Shown piece after piece: positions 8,164 to 16,015 of a stretch of DNA of 44,133 nucleotides; position 1 is the stretch's first letter; every line of letters starts with the position of its first letter. This stretch comes from Myxococcales bacterium SG8_38 (lineage in GTDB: Bacteria; Myxococcota_A; Polyangia; Polyangiales; Houyiibacteriaceae). The notes under the pieces are model-generated. The model saw only the letters and a program-made list of their open reading frames with translations. It was not told where the DNA came from and searched no databases. The translations under genes and the position numbers were made by a program. The stretch spans positions 1-44,133 of the forward strand of contig LJTN01000017.1 of assembly GCA_001303415.1 (NCBI GenBank), given 5' to 3'.

Positions 8164-9647
8164 TCGGCGAAGCCGGCCAAGAGCGCTTTGTAGAACATGT
8201 TGCCGATGATTTCGTAGCCGGCTGGCGTGGCATGCCGGAAGTCGCTCATCGCCAGCCGAGGGCGAGCCTTGTACCAGCGACGCATGGCGTCTTCGCCGCC
8301 CATCGCCTCCCACGTATCGTAAAAGGCGCAGCCCGAATCGAGGGCAGCTCGGCGTTGTGCGGCCACGATTCTCGGAATGGTGTCCAAGGTCCGGATGCGT
8401 CCGAGCTCGCGGTGCGCTTGATCGAGCGGTGCAAACACCAGACAGCCGAGGTCTTGCCGGTCTTGGCGCATGTGGCGAAGTACCTGCAGATAATCTTCGT
8501 AGAACGCATCCTCAGCACGGTCGTCGCTTGCTTCGTTGCCGCCGAAACCAAGGACGATGAGGTCCGTGCCGCGGCGCTCGAGCTGACTTCGGATGTGCGC
8601 TTCGTCGTAGTTGAGCAGGCGGTTGGCGCGCGCACCCACGAGCCCGAGGGAATCGTACACGACGCCGGGGCCGTCTCGCTCCAGCACGACACCGTATACG
8701 TAAACGGGGCCGCCTCGCGCATAGCGGAGCTCGATCTGGTGCGGGCCGTCGGGGGCATCGATGGAGTACACGGCATCGTTGGTGCCGTCGGCCCTCGTCG
8801 AGATGGTTTCCCGCTTCCCGTCGTCGAGACGCACCGTGAGCTTACCGCCGCGCGGCTGCTCCTGATAGTAGATGTCGAAGCGCGAGGCTCGCGTGCCGAT
8901 CTCTCCTCCCCGTGCCGTGCCGATTCGCGCCCAGGCGCCGGGGTTCGCACGCGATTGCACGCCGCCGTAGCCGTAGAATCCGTCTCGATCCTGGCGCCGT
9001 ACGACCTCGCGAACGGCCCAGGAATCGGGATTCGATGATTGCCTCACTCCGCGATGCTTGTAAGGAATGTACCCCTTTGCGGCGAGCACGAACCCGTGGC
9101 CGGCATCTCCAAAACGCGCCTGAAGGTTTTCCCGCACCGTCGACGTAATCAAGTCTGTGGCGATGCTGGAGTCGCCATAGTGGGCAACGCGCGTGATGGC
9201 ACCTTCCTCTCCGCGCGCGGTCCTTTCGAGCGCTTCGTAGAAGGGCCGCATTCCGTCCCCCGAAGGGTCCTCGATGTACACCGAGATACCGTCGTATTCC
9301 GACGGCTCGATCTTCAGCACGTCGTCCGTTCTCGGCGGCGGAACCACCACGCGCCTGGGGCCGAGGTTTCGAGCCACCGTTTCGCCGACGGTCTCGGCCA
9401 GTCGATCGGTGCTGATGTCGGTCGATGTCGTGGCTCGGTAAGACCCGCCATGACCGGCAAAGGCGGGGATTTCTCCCTTTGCCCTGAAGAGCCGAGCGAT
9501 GGGCACGCCCTCCTCCCCGGGGATCCAGGGCCTCAGCGCCGCCATGGCCGGCACCACGTACGTCAACGCGCAGGCGGCCAGCATGAACGCGACCACCGTG
9601 ACGAGGTGCTGTAGAGGAGATAGCCGGCGGTCGTGTTTATCGTGCAT
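8016..9647 (-). CDS. Membrane-anchored SGNH/GDSL hydrolase, paralogue 2
   Basis: The protein is 543 aa from ATG at 9647, whose codon overlaps the MBOAT stop (TGATG), so translation is probably coupled. One N-terminal membrane helix (about 12-34) is followed by a periplasmic linker and an SGNH domain: block I HYGDSSIATD with the classical GDS, block III FGGNEASDD and block V DFRHATPAGY with Asp and His. The final 49 or so residues, beyond the fold, are Ser/Arg-rich and are encoded antisense to the end of paralogue 1; they look like read-through rather than a conserved domain. The MBOAT presumably passes acetyl groups across the membrane and this enzyme transfers them to a glycan, as in the AlgI/AlgJ pair. 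The target polymer is unknown. Confidence 0.85.
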   Translation of the reverse strand: MHDKHDRRLSPLQHLVTVVAFMLAACALTYVVPAMAALRPWIPGEEGVPIARLFRAKGEIPAFAGHGGSYRATTSTDISTDRLAETVGETVARNLGPRRVVVPPPRTDDVLKIEPSEYDGISVYIEDPSGDGMRPFYEALERTARGEEGAITRVAHYGDSSIATDLITSTVRENLQARFGDAGHGFVLAAKGYIPYKHRGVRQSSNPDSWAVREVVRRQDRDGFYGYGGVQSRANPGAWARIGTARGGEIGTRASRFDIYYQEQPRGGKLTVRLDDGKRETISTRADGTNDAVYSIDAPDGPHQIELRYARGGPVYVYGVVLERDGPGVVYDSLGLVGARANRLLNYDEAHIRSQLERRGTDLIVLGFGGNEASDDRAEDAFYEDYLQVLRHMRQDRQDLGCLVFAPLDQAHRELGRIRTLDTIPRIVAAQRRAALDSGCAFYDTWEAMGGEDAMRRWYKARPRLAMSDFRHATPAGYEIIGNMFYKALLAGFADYLARSASAERLPASKERSADSRSGSMGIPSSSALSKTSPRRSYPRRLK

Positions 9648-11074
9648 CAGAACTGAAAGTAGATGTAGGGAACGACTTGGCTGGTGGCGACGAAGCTCAG
9701 CCCGAAGCCCACCGCGGCGAGCGCAACGCCTTGAGCCGGGGCGGGCATCGCCTTGAAGCGAAGCTCGACCGATTCGAACCAGTGCTTGGGGGTGTAGTGT
9801 GCAGCGAAGCTTGCAAGCAGCAGCGCCCATACACCGGTCGAGATCTGGGCGACCGAGAAGGTTCCGCTGCCGAGTCGCGTCGTCACGTCAACGGCGTTGT
9901 CGAGGCTGGTCGCGCGGAACAAGATTCGCGAGAACACCACGAACTGAAGCGCCCAAAACACCTTGAACGCACGCAGGTGCCACGAGTCCACCGTGTCGCG
10001 CGTGCGGCCCGAAAGCCGGTAGAAGAAGCGGTGCGTCACCATCGCGGCGGATTGCAGAAGGGCGTAGAAGACGAAGGTCCAAGACGCACCATGCCAGATG
10101 CCGATGAGGAACATGGTGAGCCACAGGTTCCAATAGGCGCGGGCAGGTCCGACGTGCGATCCGCCTAGCGGGTAGTAGAGATAATCGCGAAGCCAGGTGG
10201 ATAGCGTCATGTGCCACCTGCGCCAGAATTCCGCGGGGCTCGCCGATTGATACGGGCGATCGAAATTCTCGGGCAGCTCGAGGCCCATGAGCTTGGCCGA
10301 TCCGCGGGCAACGTCGGTGTAGCCGGAGAAGTCGCAATAGATTTGCATCGTGAAGCCGTAGAGCGCGACGACCACTTCTGCTGCGGTGTAGAGCTCCGGT
10401 TGGTCGAACACGCGGTCGACGAGATTCACCGATAGGTAGTCCGCGATGGCGACCTTCTTCACCATCCCGGTAGCGATCAAGAACAGGCCCTGTGTCACCT
10501 GCTCGTCTTTGAGCGTGATCTTGCGCTCGAGCTGGGGAAGAAGCTGCGAGGCGCGGACGATGGGACCCGCCACGAGCTGAGGGAAGTACGTGACGAAGAG
10601 CGCAAACCGAACGAAGCTTCGCGTGGGCTCGAGCCGTCGCCGATAGATGTCAATCGTGTAGCTCAGGGTTTGGAACGTGTAGAACGAAATGCCCACGGGC
10701 AAGAGCACCTCGAGGAATGGTGGACGCTCGATGTGGACGCCAAAGAACAGCCCCAATACGTCGGCTGTCGCCTGCGACGCGAAATTGAAGTACTTGAAGA
10801 CGCCGAGGAGACCGAGGTTCGAGACGAGGCTGACTAGCAGCCACCGTTTGCGGGCTCTGTCGTCCTCGGTGGCGTGGATGCGGAGGCCGGCGACGTAGTC
10901 GACCACCGTGGATCCGAGGATGAGCACGATGTACGCGGGGTGCCACGCCATGTAGAAGAGGCACGACGCCACGAACACGAAGATGATTCGAAGCTGGGCG
11001 TGCTTGGCCAACAGCCAGAACCCTCCGACGGCGATGCCCAGGAACAGAATGTAGTCGAGGCTGTTGAAGAGCAC
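9647..11074 (-). CDS. MBOAT family O-acyltransferase (AlgI-like)
   Basis: This is a 475-aa polytopic membrane protein. I start it at GTG 11074, which has AGGGGA about 5 nt upstream and begins the standard hydrophobic N-terminus (VLFNSLDYILFLG). Family marks include SYTIDIYRR, YFPQLVAGPIVRASQLLPQ, the FWRRWHMTLSTWLRDYLY motif and the catalytic His in GIWHGASWTF. AlgI, PatA and DltB of this family move acyl groups across the inner membrane for modification of alginate, peptidoglycan or teichoic acid. Translational overlap with an SGNH protein supports an AlgI/AlgJ- or PatA/PatB-type pair. No alginate or other polysaccharide synthesis genes lie within the window. Confidence 0.93.
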   Translation of the reverse strand: MLFNSLDYILFLGIAVGGFWLLAKHAQLRIIFVFVASCLFYMAWHPAYIVLILGSTVVDYVAGLRIHATEDDRARKRWLLVSLVSNLGLLGVFKYFNFASQATADVLGLFFGVHIERPPFLEVLLPVGISFYTFQTLSYTIDIYRRRLEPTRSFVRFALFVTYFPQLVAGPIVRASQLLPQLERKITLKDEQVTQGLFLIATGMVKKVAIADYLSVNLVDRVFDQPELYTAAEVVVALYGFTMQIYCDFSGYTDVARGSAKLMGLELPENFDRPYQSASPAEFWRRWHMTLSTWLRDYLYYPLGGSHVGPARAYWNLWLTMFLIGIWHGASWTFVFYALLQSAAMVTHRFFYRLSGRTRDTVDSWHLRAFKVFWALQFVVFSRILFRATSLDNAVDVTTRLGSGTFSVAQISTGVWALLLASFAAHYTPKHWFESVELRFKAMPAPAQGVALAAVGFGLSFVATSQVVPYIYFQF

Positions 11075-11137
11075 TGGTCCCCTATCCAGTGTGAATCCGC
11101 CCGGTTTTAGCCGCAGGCAGGCCTGCACGCTAGTTGC

Positions 11138-11166
11138 TTGACGGAACCCTCGCTTCGACCAAGCAT
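11138..11166 (+). promoter_or_regulatory. Candidate sigma-70 type promoter for the SDR gene
   Basis: TTGACG (11138-11143) is followed after 17 bp by AAGCAT (11161-11166), 19 bp before the SDR ATG. The -35 box is good and the -10 box is poor. The perfect 10-bp palindrome GCAGGCCTGC at 11117-11126 lies between this promoter and the divergent MBOAT gene and could be a regulator site. Confidence 0.3.
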
Positions 11167-11184
11167 CTGCGCCCGGAGGGCTCG

Positions 11185-11949
11185 ATGAAGATCAATGGTT
11201 CGGTAGCACTAGTGACGGGTGGCGCTTCTGGCTTGGGCGAGGCCACGGTTCGCCAATTCGTCAGCCGGGGCGGGCGCGCGGTGATCGTGGACCTCAACGC
11301 AGACCGCGGCAAAAAGCTCGCTTCCGAGCTCGGTGACGCTGCGACGTTCGCGCGCGCCGACGTGAGCAACGCAGAAGAAGTTCAGGCAGCCGTCGAGCAG
11401 GCGACGTCGATGGGCACGCTACGGGCGGCGGTCAACTGCGCGGGCATCGGGATGGCGATGCGCACCGTGGGCAAAGACGGTACGCCCCACGATCTCGGCG
11501 TCTTTCAGAAGATCATCTCGGTGAACCTCGTAGGCACGTTCAACGTTCTTCGCCTGGCTGCCTCGGCCATGTCCCGCAACGAGCCCGAGGATGGAGAGCG
11601 CGGCGTCGTCGTCAATACGGCATCGGTCGCAGCCTTCGACGGTCAGATCGGCCAGGTTGCCTATTCGGCATCCAAGGGAGGGATCGTCGGGCTGACGCTT
11701 CCCGCTGCGCGCGATCTTTCGAAAGCGCTGATTCGCGTCGTCACCATCGCGCCAGGCACGTTCGACACACCACTGCTCGGAATGCTTCCGGACGAGATCC
11801 GCACGGCGCTCGCCGCGGCGATCCCACATCCGAGCCGGCTCGGGCGTCCCGAAGAGTTCGGCTCGCTCGCCTGTCACGTCATCGAGAACAGCTATCTCAA
11901 CGGCGAGGTCATCCGGCTGGACGGCGCCATTCGCATGGCGCCCCGCTGA
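11185..11949 (+). CDS. Short-chain dehydrogenase, type II 3-hydroxyacyl-CoA dehydrogenase-like
   Basis: This is a 254-aa SDR from ATG 11185 with GGAGGG just upstream. The cofactor loop TGGASGLG (11-18) and Asp36 in VDLN favour NAD over NADP. The structural NCAG, Ser147, Tyr160 and Lys164 (YSASK) make up the catalytic set. The long insertion [19 protein letters not shown] and the [11 protein letters not shown] segment match the HSD17B10-like branch, which oxidises short-chain or branched 3-hydroxyacyl-CoA esters. That suggests a role in fatty-acid or branched-chain amino-acid breakdown. The MATE gene follows 36 bp later on the same strand. Confidence 0.85.
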   Translation: MKINGSVALVTGGASGLGEATVRQFVSRGGRAVIVDLNADRGKKLASELGDAATFARADVSNAEEVQAAVEQATSMGTLRAAVNCAGIGMAMRTVGKDGTPHDLGVFQKIISVNLVGTFNVLRLAASAMSRNEPEDGERGVVVNTASVAAFDGQIGQVAYSASKGGIVGLTLPAARDLSKALIRVVTIAPGTFDTPLLGMLPDEIRTALAAAIPHPSRLGRPEEFGSLACHVIENSYLNGEVIRLDGAIRMAPR

Positions 11950-11985
11950 TCTTGTCGGCCGCATCGGCAGCCTTGGAGTCCGCCC

Positions 11986-13350
11986 GTGGATGAGACCGCG
12001 CATGCCGAGGGGTACCGTCTGGGCGTACCCCTCAGACGCCGGCGCCGCATCTTCGGGCTCGCGCTTCCGATCATCGGCGGCATGCTCTCGCAGAACGTCC
12101 TCAATCTCGTGGACACGGCGATGGTGGGCACGCTCGGCGACGCCGCCCTGGCGGGCGTCGGGCTCGGCGGATTCGCGAACTTTCTATTGTCCGCCTTCAT
12201 TTTGGGGCTGTCGGCGGGTGTCCAGGCGATGGCAGCGCGTCGCGTCGGAGAAAGGCGCCGCACCGAGACGGCGATCCCGCTCAATGGAGGCTTGCTGATG
12301 GCGGTGGCCATCGCGGTTCCCTGGTCGGTGTTTCTGATCGTGCTCGCCCCCGAATACTTTCCCCTGTTGACCGAAGATGCCGCGGTCGTCGAGCAAGGGG
12401 TGCCTTACTTGCGAGCGCGCTTGTTTGCCATGTTCGCCATGGGAATGAACTTCTCGTTTCGTGGCTACTGGAACGCAGTCGACAAGTCCGTTCTCTACAT
12501 GCGGACGTTGATTTCCATGCACGTGCTCAACATCTTTCTCAACTGGGTTTTCATCTTCGGCAATCTCGGGGCACCGGCGCTTGGCGCCACCGGCGCAGGA
12601 GTCGCCTCCGCGATCTCGACCGTTTTTGGAACGGCCTCTTATTTCATGCTGGGGCGTACGTACGCCCGCGACGCAGGCTTTCTGCATGGACTACCGAACC
12701 GGGAGACACTCGCGACGATCATTCGCCTCTCGGCGCCGGCCGGGCTTCAGCAGTTCTTCTTTGCGGCGGGCATGACCGTCTTTCTCGCTCTCGTCGCTCG
12801 GATGGGCACGCCGGAGCTGGCGGCCACCAAGGTGATCATCGATCTGATCTTGGTCGGGATCTTGCCCGGAATCGGCTTCGGTCTGGCTGCTGCTTCTCTC
12901 GCCGCCCAGGCACTCGGACGAGGAAAGCCCGAGGATGCCATGCGCTGGGGGTGGGACGTCACCAAGATCGCCATGCTCGTCGTCGGCGCGATCAGCGTTC
13001 CGGTCGCGATGTTCCCGCAGTTGATCTTGAGCGTCTTCATCCACGACGCCGCGACCCTCGCCATTGCAGAAACGCCTTTGCGAATCTTCGCTGCTTCGCT
13101 GGTTTTCGACTGCGTCGGCGTCGTGCTGATGAATGCGTTGATGGGCGTAGGAGACACCAAGCGCGTCATGATGATCTCAACGGGGTACCAGTGGCTGCTC
13201 TTCCTCCCAGCGGTGTACCTCATCGGCCCGGTGCTTCAGTTCGGGCTGGTTCTGGTCTTCCTCGCGCAAGTGATGTATCGCATCCTCCAGTCAATCACCT
13301 TCACGCTGATGTGGAAGCGCGGCGGATGGCAAACCATCGAGCTTCACTGA
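11986..13350 (+). CDS. MATE family multidrug/metabolite exporter
   Basis: The 454-aa protein has about twelve hydrophobic helices arranged as two repeated halves, the MATE plan. The first half carries LPIIGGMLSQNVLNLVDTAM, the family's helix 1 consensus, and the second half opens APAGLQQFFFAAG. It should use a cation gradient to export organic compounds. The start is GTG 11986 with TTGGAG seven nt upstream. Its stop overlaps the convergent GFA gene by 7 bp. Substrate cannot be inferred; the preceding SDR gene is unlikely to be functionally linked beyond shared transcription. Confidence 0.92.
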   Translation: MDETAHAEGYRLGVPLRRRRRIFGLALPIIGGMLSQNVLNLVDTAMVGTLGDAALAGVGLGGFANFLLSAFILGLSAGVQAMAARRVGERRRTETAIPLNGGLLMAVAIAVPWSVFLIVLAPEYFPLLTEDAAVVEQGVPYLRARLFAMFAMGMNFSFRGYWNAVDKSVLYMRTLISMHVLNIFLNWVFIFGNLGAPALGATGAGVASAISTVFGTASYFMLGRTYARDAGFLHGLPNRETLATIIRLSAPAGLQQFFFAAGMTVFLALVARMGTPELAATKVIIDLILVGILPGIGFGLAAASLAAQALGRGKPEDAMRWGWDVTKIAMLVVGAISVPVAMFPQLILSVFIHDAATLAIAETPLRIFAASLVFDCVGVVLMNALMGVGDTKRVMMISTGYQWLLFLPAVYLIGPVLQFGLVLVFLAQVMYRILQSITFTLMWKRGGWQTIELH

Positions 13351-13751
13351 CTTTCGCGCTGGCGCCGGCGTAGCTCTTCCACGTTTTCTTCCCAATGCTG
13401 CCCGTCGAAGGCGGAGAGGTGGAAGTCGGATGGGTCCACACCCTCCAAGCAACGCACATTGACGTCGATCCGATCGGGATGGGATCGGGGCCGATAGTAC
13501 GAATGAATGCCGCAGTGCTTGCAGAAATGATGCTTCGCGGTGTGTGTCCCGAACGTGTACGTGGTCAGCGCGTCCGCGCCTCGGAGCAGCTCGAAGTCGG
13601 GCTCTCGGACGATGAGGTGAACGAACCCCTTCTTGCTGCAGATGCTGCAATTGCATTGGACGGCGTCACGTTTCCGTATCGTCACGCGATATCGCACGGC
13701 GCCGCAATGGCAACCTCCCTCGACGACTTCGGGCGAGCCCTGGCCCATCAT
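13344..13751 (-). CDS. GFA/CENP-V domain zinc protein
   Basis: This compact 135-aa protein has the full zinc-binding set of the glutathione-dependent formaldehyde-activating (GFA) fold: Cys14 and Cys16 (GGCHCGAVRY), Cys33, Cys35 and Cys38 (CNCSIC) and Cys77 and Cys80 (FCKHCG). The family is often annotated as S-(hydroxymethyl)glutathione synthase, but that activity is disputed, so only the fold is claimed. It is soluble. Its ATG overlaps the TGA of the preceding membrane protein (ATGATG), suggesting coupled translation, and its end overlaps the MATE gene by 7 bp. Confidence 0.88.
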   Translation of the reverse strand: MMGQGSPEVVEGGCHCGAVRYRVTIRKRDAVQCNCSICSKKGFVHLIVREPDFELLRGADALTTYTFGTHTAKHHFCKHCGIHSYYRPRSHPDRIDVNVRCLEGVDPSDFHLSAFDGQHWEENVEELRRRQRESQ

Positions 13752-14113
13752 TCGACCGGCTCACCCGTGGCTCGATCGAGGGTCATCCAAGGGGTGCCGG
13801 CGATTTGCACCTCGATGAGCTTCTCATGGACGACGAGGACCGGCATCGCGGTGAGGGAGCCCAGCTCTGCGCGCCAGAGCTCCTTGCCTGAACCCACGTC
13901 TTTGGCGACGACCACGGCTGAATCGCCTGCCTGCGCTTCGTAGAGAATGCCTTCGCTCAATACTGCGGCGCCCTCAGCAGACCCACCGCCCGGCGGCACG
14001 GAGCGTCTCTTCTCGAGCTGCATGGCGGCGAGCCAGGCAATCAATGCAGCGATGAGCACGAGCCCGAGGAGCACTCCGACGACCCGTTTTCCGGACTTTG
14101 CCTCTTCGCTCAC
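13748..14113 (-). CDS. Small single-pass membrane protein with a PQQ-like repeat
   Basis: I do not recognise a named family for this protein of about 121 aa. After a basic start (EEAKSGKRV) there is one strong membrane helix (about 12-32), then a Gly-rich linker. The extracytoplasmic part of about 75 residues contains two stretches like single blades of PQQ-type beta-propellers, DVGSGKELWRAEL and LDRATGEPVE. A single blade cannot close a propeller, so it may be a remnant or may pair with another protein. GTG 14113 (or TTG 14116) is the likely start and neither has a clear ribosome site. It is coupled by a 4-bp overlap to the GFA gene and is divergent from the membrane protein at 14153. Confidence 0.6.
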   Translation of the reverse strand: MSEEAKSGKRVVGVLLGLVLIAALIAWLAAMQLEKRRSVPPGGGSAEGAAVLSEGILYEAQAGDSAVVVAKDVGSGKELWRAELGSLTAMPVLVVHEKLIEVQIAGTPWMTLDRATGEPVE

Positions 14114-14152
14114 CAAGGTGTTTTAGCACGCCCGCCGTGATAGGGTCCTGCA

Positions 14153-14821
14153 ATGTTCGTCGGTCACTACGGGCCTAGCTTCGGCCTTCGTCGTGCCTCG
14201 GGTGGGGTGCCGCTTTGGGTGCTTTTCCTGGCCGTTCAGCTCGTCGATGTCTTGTGGGCGATCCTGATCATGGCTGGCGTCGAGAAGGTGCGGATCACGC
14301 CTGGATTCACGGCGTCGAGCCCGCTCGATCTCTACTACATGCCCTATACCCACAGCCTCGCCGCGTCAGCCGCGTGGGCCGTGATCTTCGGAACATTGGC
14401 CGGCCTCGTTTGGGGGCGCCGGGGCGGGGTGGTCGTAGGGCTCTGCGTGATCTCTCATTGGATCTTGGACCTGCCGGTGCACGTTGCCGATCTTCCGCTT
14501 TGGGGCGACGCACACAAAGTGGGTCTCGGGCTTTGGGATCGACCGGTCATCGCGTTTGCCCTGGAAGCCGGGGTGTTGTTTCTCGGCACGGCGATCTATG
14601 CGCAGCACGCGCGCGGCAAATTGGCAGTTTGGATCTTCGCTGTGGTGATGCTGGCCATCCAAACGACGAATTTCGTGATGCCACCGCCCGCCGAGCCGCC
14701 GCAGTTTGCGATGATGGCACTGTCCTCTTACGTAGCGTTCGCTGCCGCGGCGTGGCTCGTCGAAAAGCGGTGGGGCCAGGGTCTCGAGGTGAGCGCAACG
14801 GCCGGAGTGACGCGGCGTTGA
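14153..14821 (+). CDS. Polytopic membrane protein, YdjM/metal-dependent hydrolase-like
   Basis: The 222-aa protein has about six hydrophobic helices. It begins MFVGHYGPSFGLRR and contains PYTHSLAAS and SHWILDLPVHVADLP. These conserved His/Asp positions at membrane boundaries are typical of the LexA-regulated YdjM-like putative membrane hydrolases (PF04307-related) and of a common uncharacterised bacterial relative. Enzymatic activity has not been shown to my knowledge. It is a single gene, divergent from the PQQ-like protein with only about 40 bp between starts, and is followed by a 133-bp gap holding the sigma-operon promoter. Confidence 0.7.
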   Translation: MFVGHYGPSFGLRRASGGVPLWVLFLAVQLVDVLWAILIMAGVEKVRITPGFTASSPLDLYYMPYTHSLAASAAWAVIFGTLAGLVWGRRGGVVVGLCVISHWILDLPVHVADLPLWGDAHKVGLGLWDRPVIAFALEAGVLFLGTAIYAQHARGKLAVWIFAVVMLAIQTTNFVMPPPAEPPQFAMMALSSYVAFAAAAWLVEKRWGQGLEVSATAGVTRR

Positions 14822-14904
14822 GCCCCAATTCGTCATGATTTCGGGCTCACCTCGAATCACGGAGCCCCCGGCGTCGGATCGATGGCCTACGCCCATGGCC
14901 CGGT

Positions 14905-14933
14905 TGAATCCTTTTCGGTCGCAAGTGACTCTA
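14905..14933 (+). promoter_or_regulatory. Candidate ECF-sigma promoter of the stress operon
   Basis: TGAATCC (14905-14911), then 15 bp, then GACTCTA (14927-14933) resemble the bipartite -35/-10 layout used by ECF sigma factors, which commonly autoregulate. It ends 21 bp before the start codon of the DUF2892 gene. No reference motif for this sigma subgroup could be compared here. Confidence 0.4.
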
Positions 14934-14954
14934 CCTCGATAAGGAGGTAACCCC

Positions 14955-15188
14955 ATGAGTGCCATTTTTCCTCGAAACGAACACCCCATCGATCGTGTAA
15001 TCCGAGTCGTGCTTGGGATTGCGTTGCTCTCTCTGGTATGGATTGGTCCACAAACGTCCTGGGGATGGGTTGGTGTGGTGCCCTTGGTGACCGGACTGGT
15101 CGGAAGCTGTCCTCTCTATCGGCTCTTCGGAATCTCCACATGCTCGATCGGCAAAAGTCAGACGGGTCAATCTCCGACCGGGACCTGA
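14955..15188 (+). CDS. DUF2892/YgaP-type small membrane protein
   Basis: This 77-aa protein follows the DUF2892 pattern: N-x-x-x-D-R-x-I-R, a first helix, GWVGVVPLVTGLVGSCPLY and a terminal LFGISTC. Such proteins are short two-helix inner-membrane domains, often fused to rhodanese (YgaP) and found with thiol or sulfide functions. Two Cys (CPLY and STC) could be redox-active. A near-perfect anti-16S match, AAGGAGGT (14941-14948), lies 6 nt before the ATG, implying high expression. It is the first gene of the sigma-factor operon and its 3' end overlaps the sigma gene by up to 49 bp. Confidence 0.85.
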   Translation: MSAIFPRNEHPIDRVIRVVLGIALLSLVWIGPQTSWGWVGVVPLVTGLVGSCPLYRLFGISTCSIGKSQTGQSPTGT

Positions 15189-15751
15189 TGGTGCAGGTGG
15201 CTGCCGGAGACCGCCGGGCGTTCGAGCAGCTCGCGCGGCGTCATGCAGCGGCAATCCTGCGGCTGACGCGAGCGGTGACCGGCCAAGCTGCAACCGCGGA
15301 AGATGCGCTGCAGCAAACGCTTTTGTCAGTGTATCAAAGCGCATCCGCCTTTCGAGCGGAGTCCTCCGTTCGGACATGGATGCTCACCATTGCCAGAAAT
15401 GCGGCGTATCGCATTCGCGCGAAGAGCGATCGTCAGAGCCTCGTCGAGGAGCGTTTGATGGAGCTAGGGCTCGGCGCGGGATGGGGAAGCGGTGATCCTG
15501 AGACGATCGCCTTGGCGGCGGAGCGAAAGGATACACTCCTGAGGGCGCTATCCACGCTTTCCGTGCAGGATCAAGAAGCTCTCATTCTTCGTGACATCGA
15601 AGGTCTGCAAGCAAGCGAGGCGGCTGCGCTTCTGGGTATCGGAGAGCGCGCTCTCAAGAGCAGGTTGCATCGCGCTCGGTTGCGCCTCGCTGCCGCGCTC
15701 CGTCGTGAAAGCGAGATGAGCGCCTCAGCGCAGGAAGGACCCCAGCTATGA
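15140..15751 (+). CDS. ECF-type RNA polymerase sigma factor
   Basis: The protein is about 203 aa from ATG 15140. Sigma region 2 (about 17-85) includes AAGDRRAFEQLARRH, an AEDALQQTLL segment and WMLTIARNAAY. Region 4 (about 130-185) includes LSVQDQEALILRDIEGL and a helix-turn-helix ending SRLHRARLRL. Region 3 is missing, as in ECF factors. An alternative start at 15188 would overlap the DUF2892 stop as TGATG but would trim the first residues of region 2. The following anti-sigma gene overlaps by 4 bp (ATGA). The factor probably transcribes its own operon from the site at 14905-14933. Confidence 0.9.
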   Translation: MLDRQKSDGSISDRDLMVQVAAGDRRAFEQLARRHAAAILRLTRAVTGQAATAEDALQQTLLSVYQSASAFRAESSVRTWMLTIARNAAYRIRAKSDRQSLVEERLMELGLGAGWGSGDPETIALAAERKDTLLRALSTLSVQDQEALILRDIEGLQASEAAALLGIGERALKSRLHRARLRLAAALRRESEMSASAQEGPQL

Positions 15752-16011
15752 ATGAAAAGACTGTCGCCGGCCTACAGTGCTCCGAGGTGCTGGCGCTTCT
15801 CAGCGAGTACCTAGACCACGAGCTCGATTCGGCTATGGTCGAACGTGTCGAAGGGCACCTTCTCGGTTGCCCGAACTGCGAGCGCTTCGGGAGGAGCTTT
15901 GGATCGATGGTGGTCTCGCTGCGACGGGATTCGATCGCTTCGGAGTCTGTCGACTCCGAGCTCGTGATGCGCTTGCTGACCCAAATCGATCGCCTGACCA
16001 CGGAGGCCTGA
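15748..16011 (+). CDS. Zinc-binding anti-sigma factor (ZAS/zf-HC2)
   Basis: The 87-aa protein has Cys11, His37, Cys41 and Cys44, fitting the ZAS motif C-x25-H-x3-C-x2-C. It lacks a membrane helix, so it is a soluble anti-sigma like RsrA or ChrR rather than a transmembrane one. In RsrA, oxidation of the zinc-bound thiols releases the sigma factor. By analogy this protein may sense oxidants or another thiol-reactive signal. Start and stop overlap the neighbours closely: ATGA overlap with the sigma gene and 4 bp before the next ATG. Confidence 0.88.
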   Translation: MNEKTVAGLQCSEVLALLSEYLDHELDSAMVERVEGHLLGCPNCERFGRSFGSMVVSLRRDSIASESVDSELVMRLLTQIDRLTTEA

Positions 16012-16015
16012 CGTC

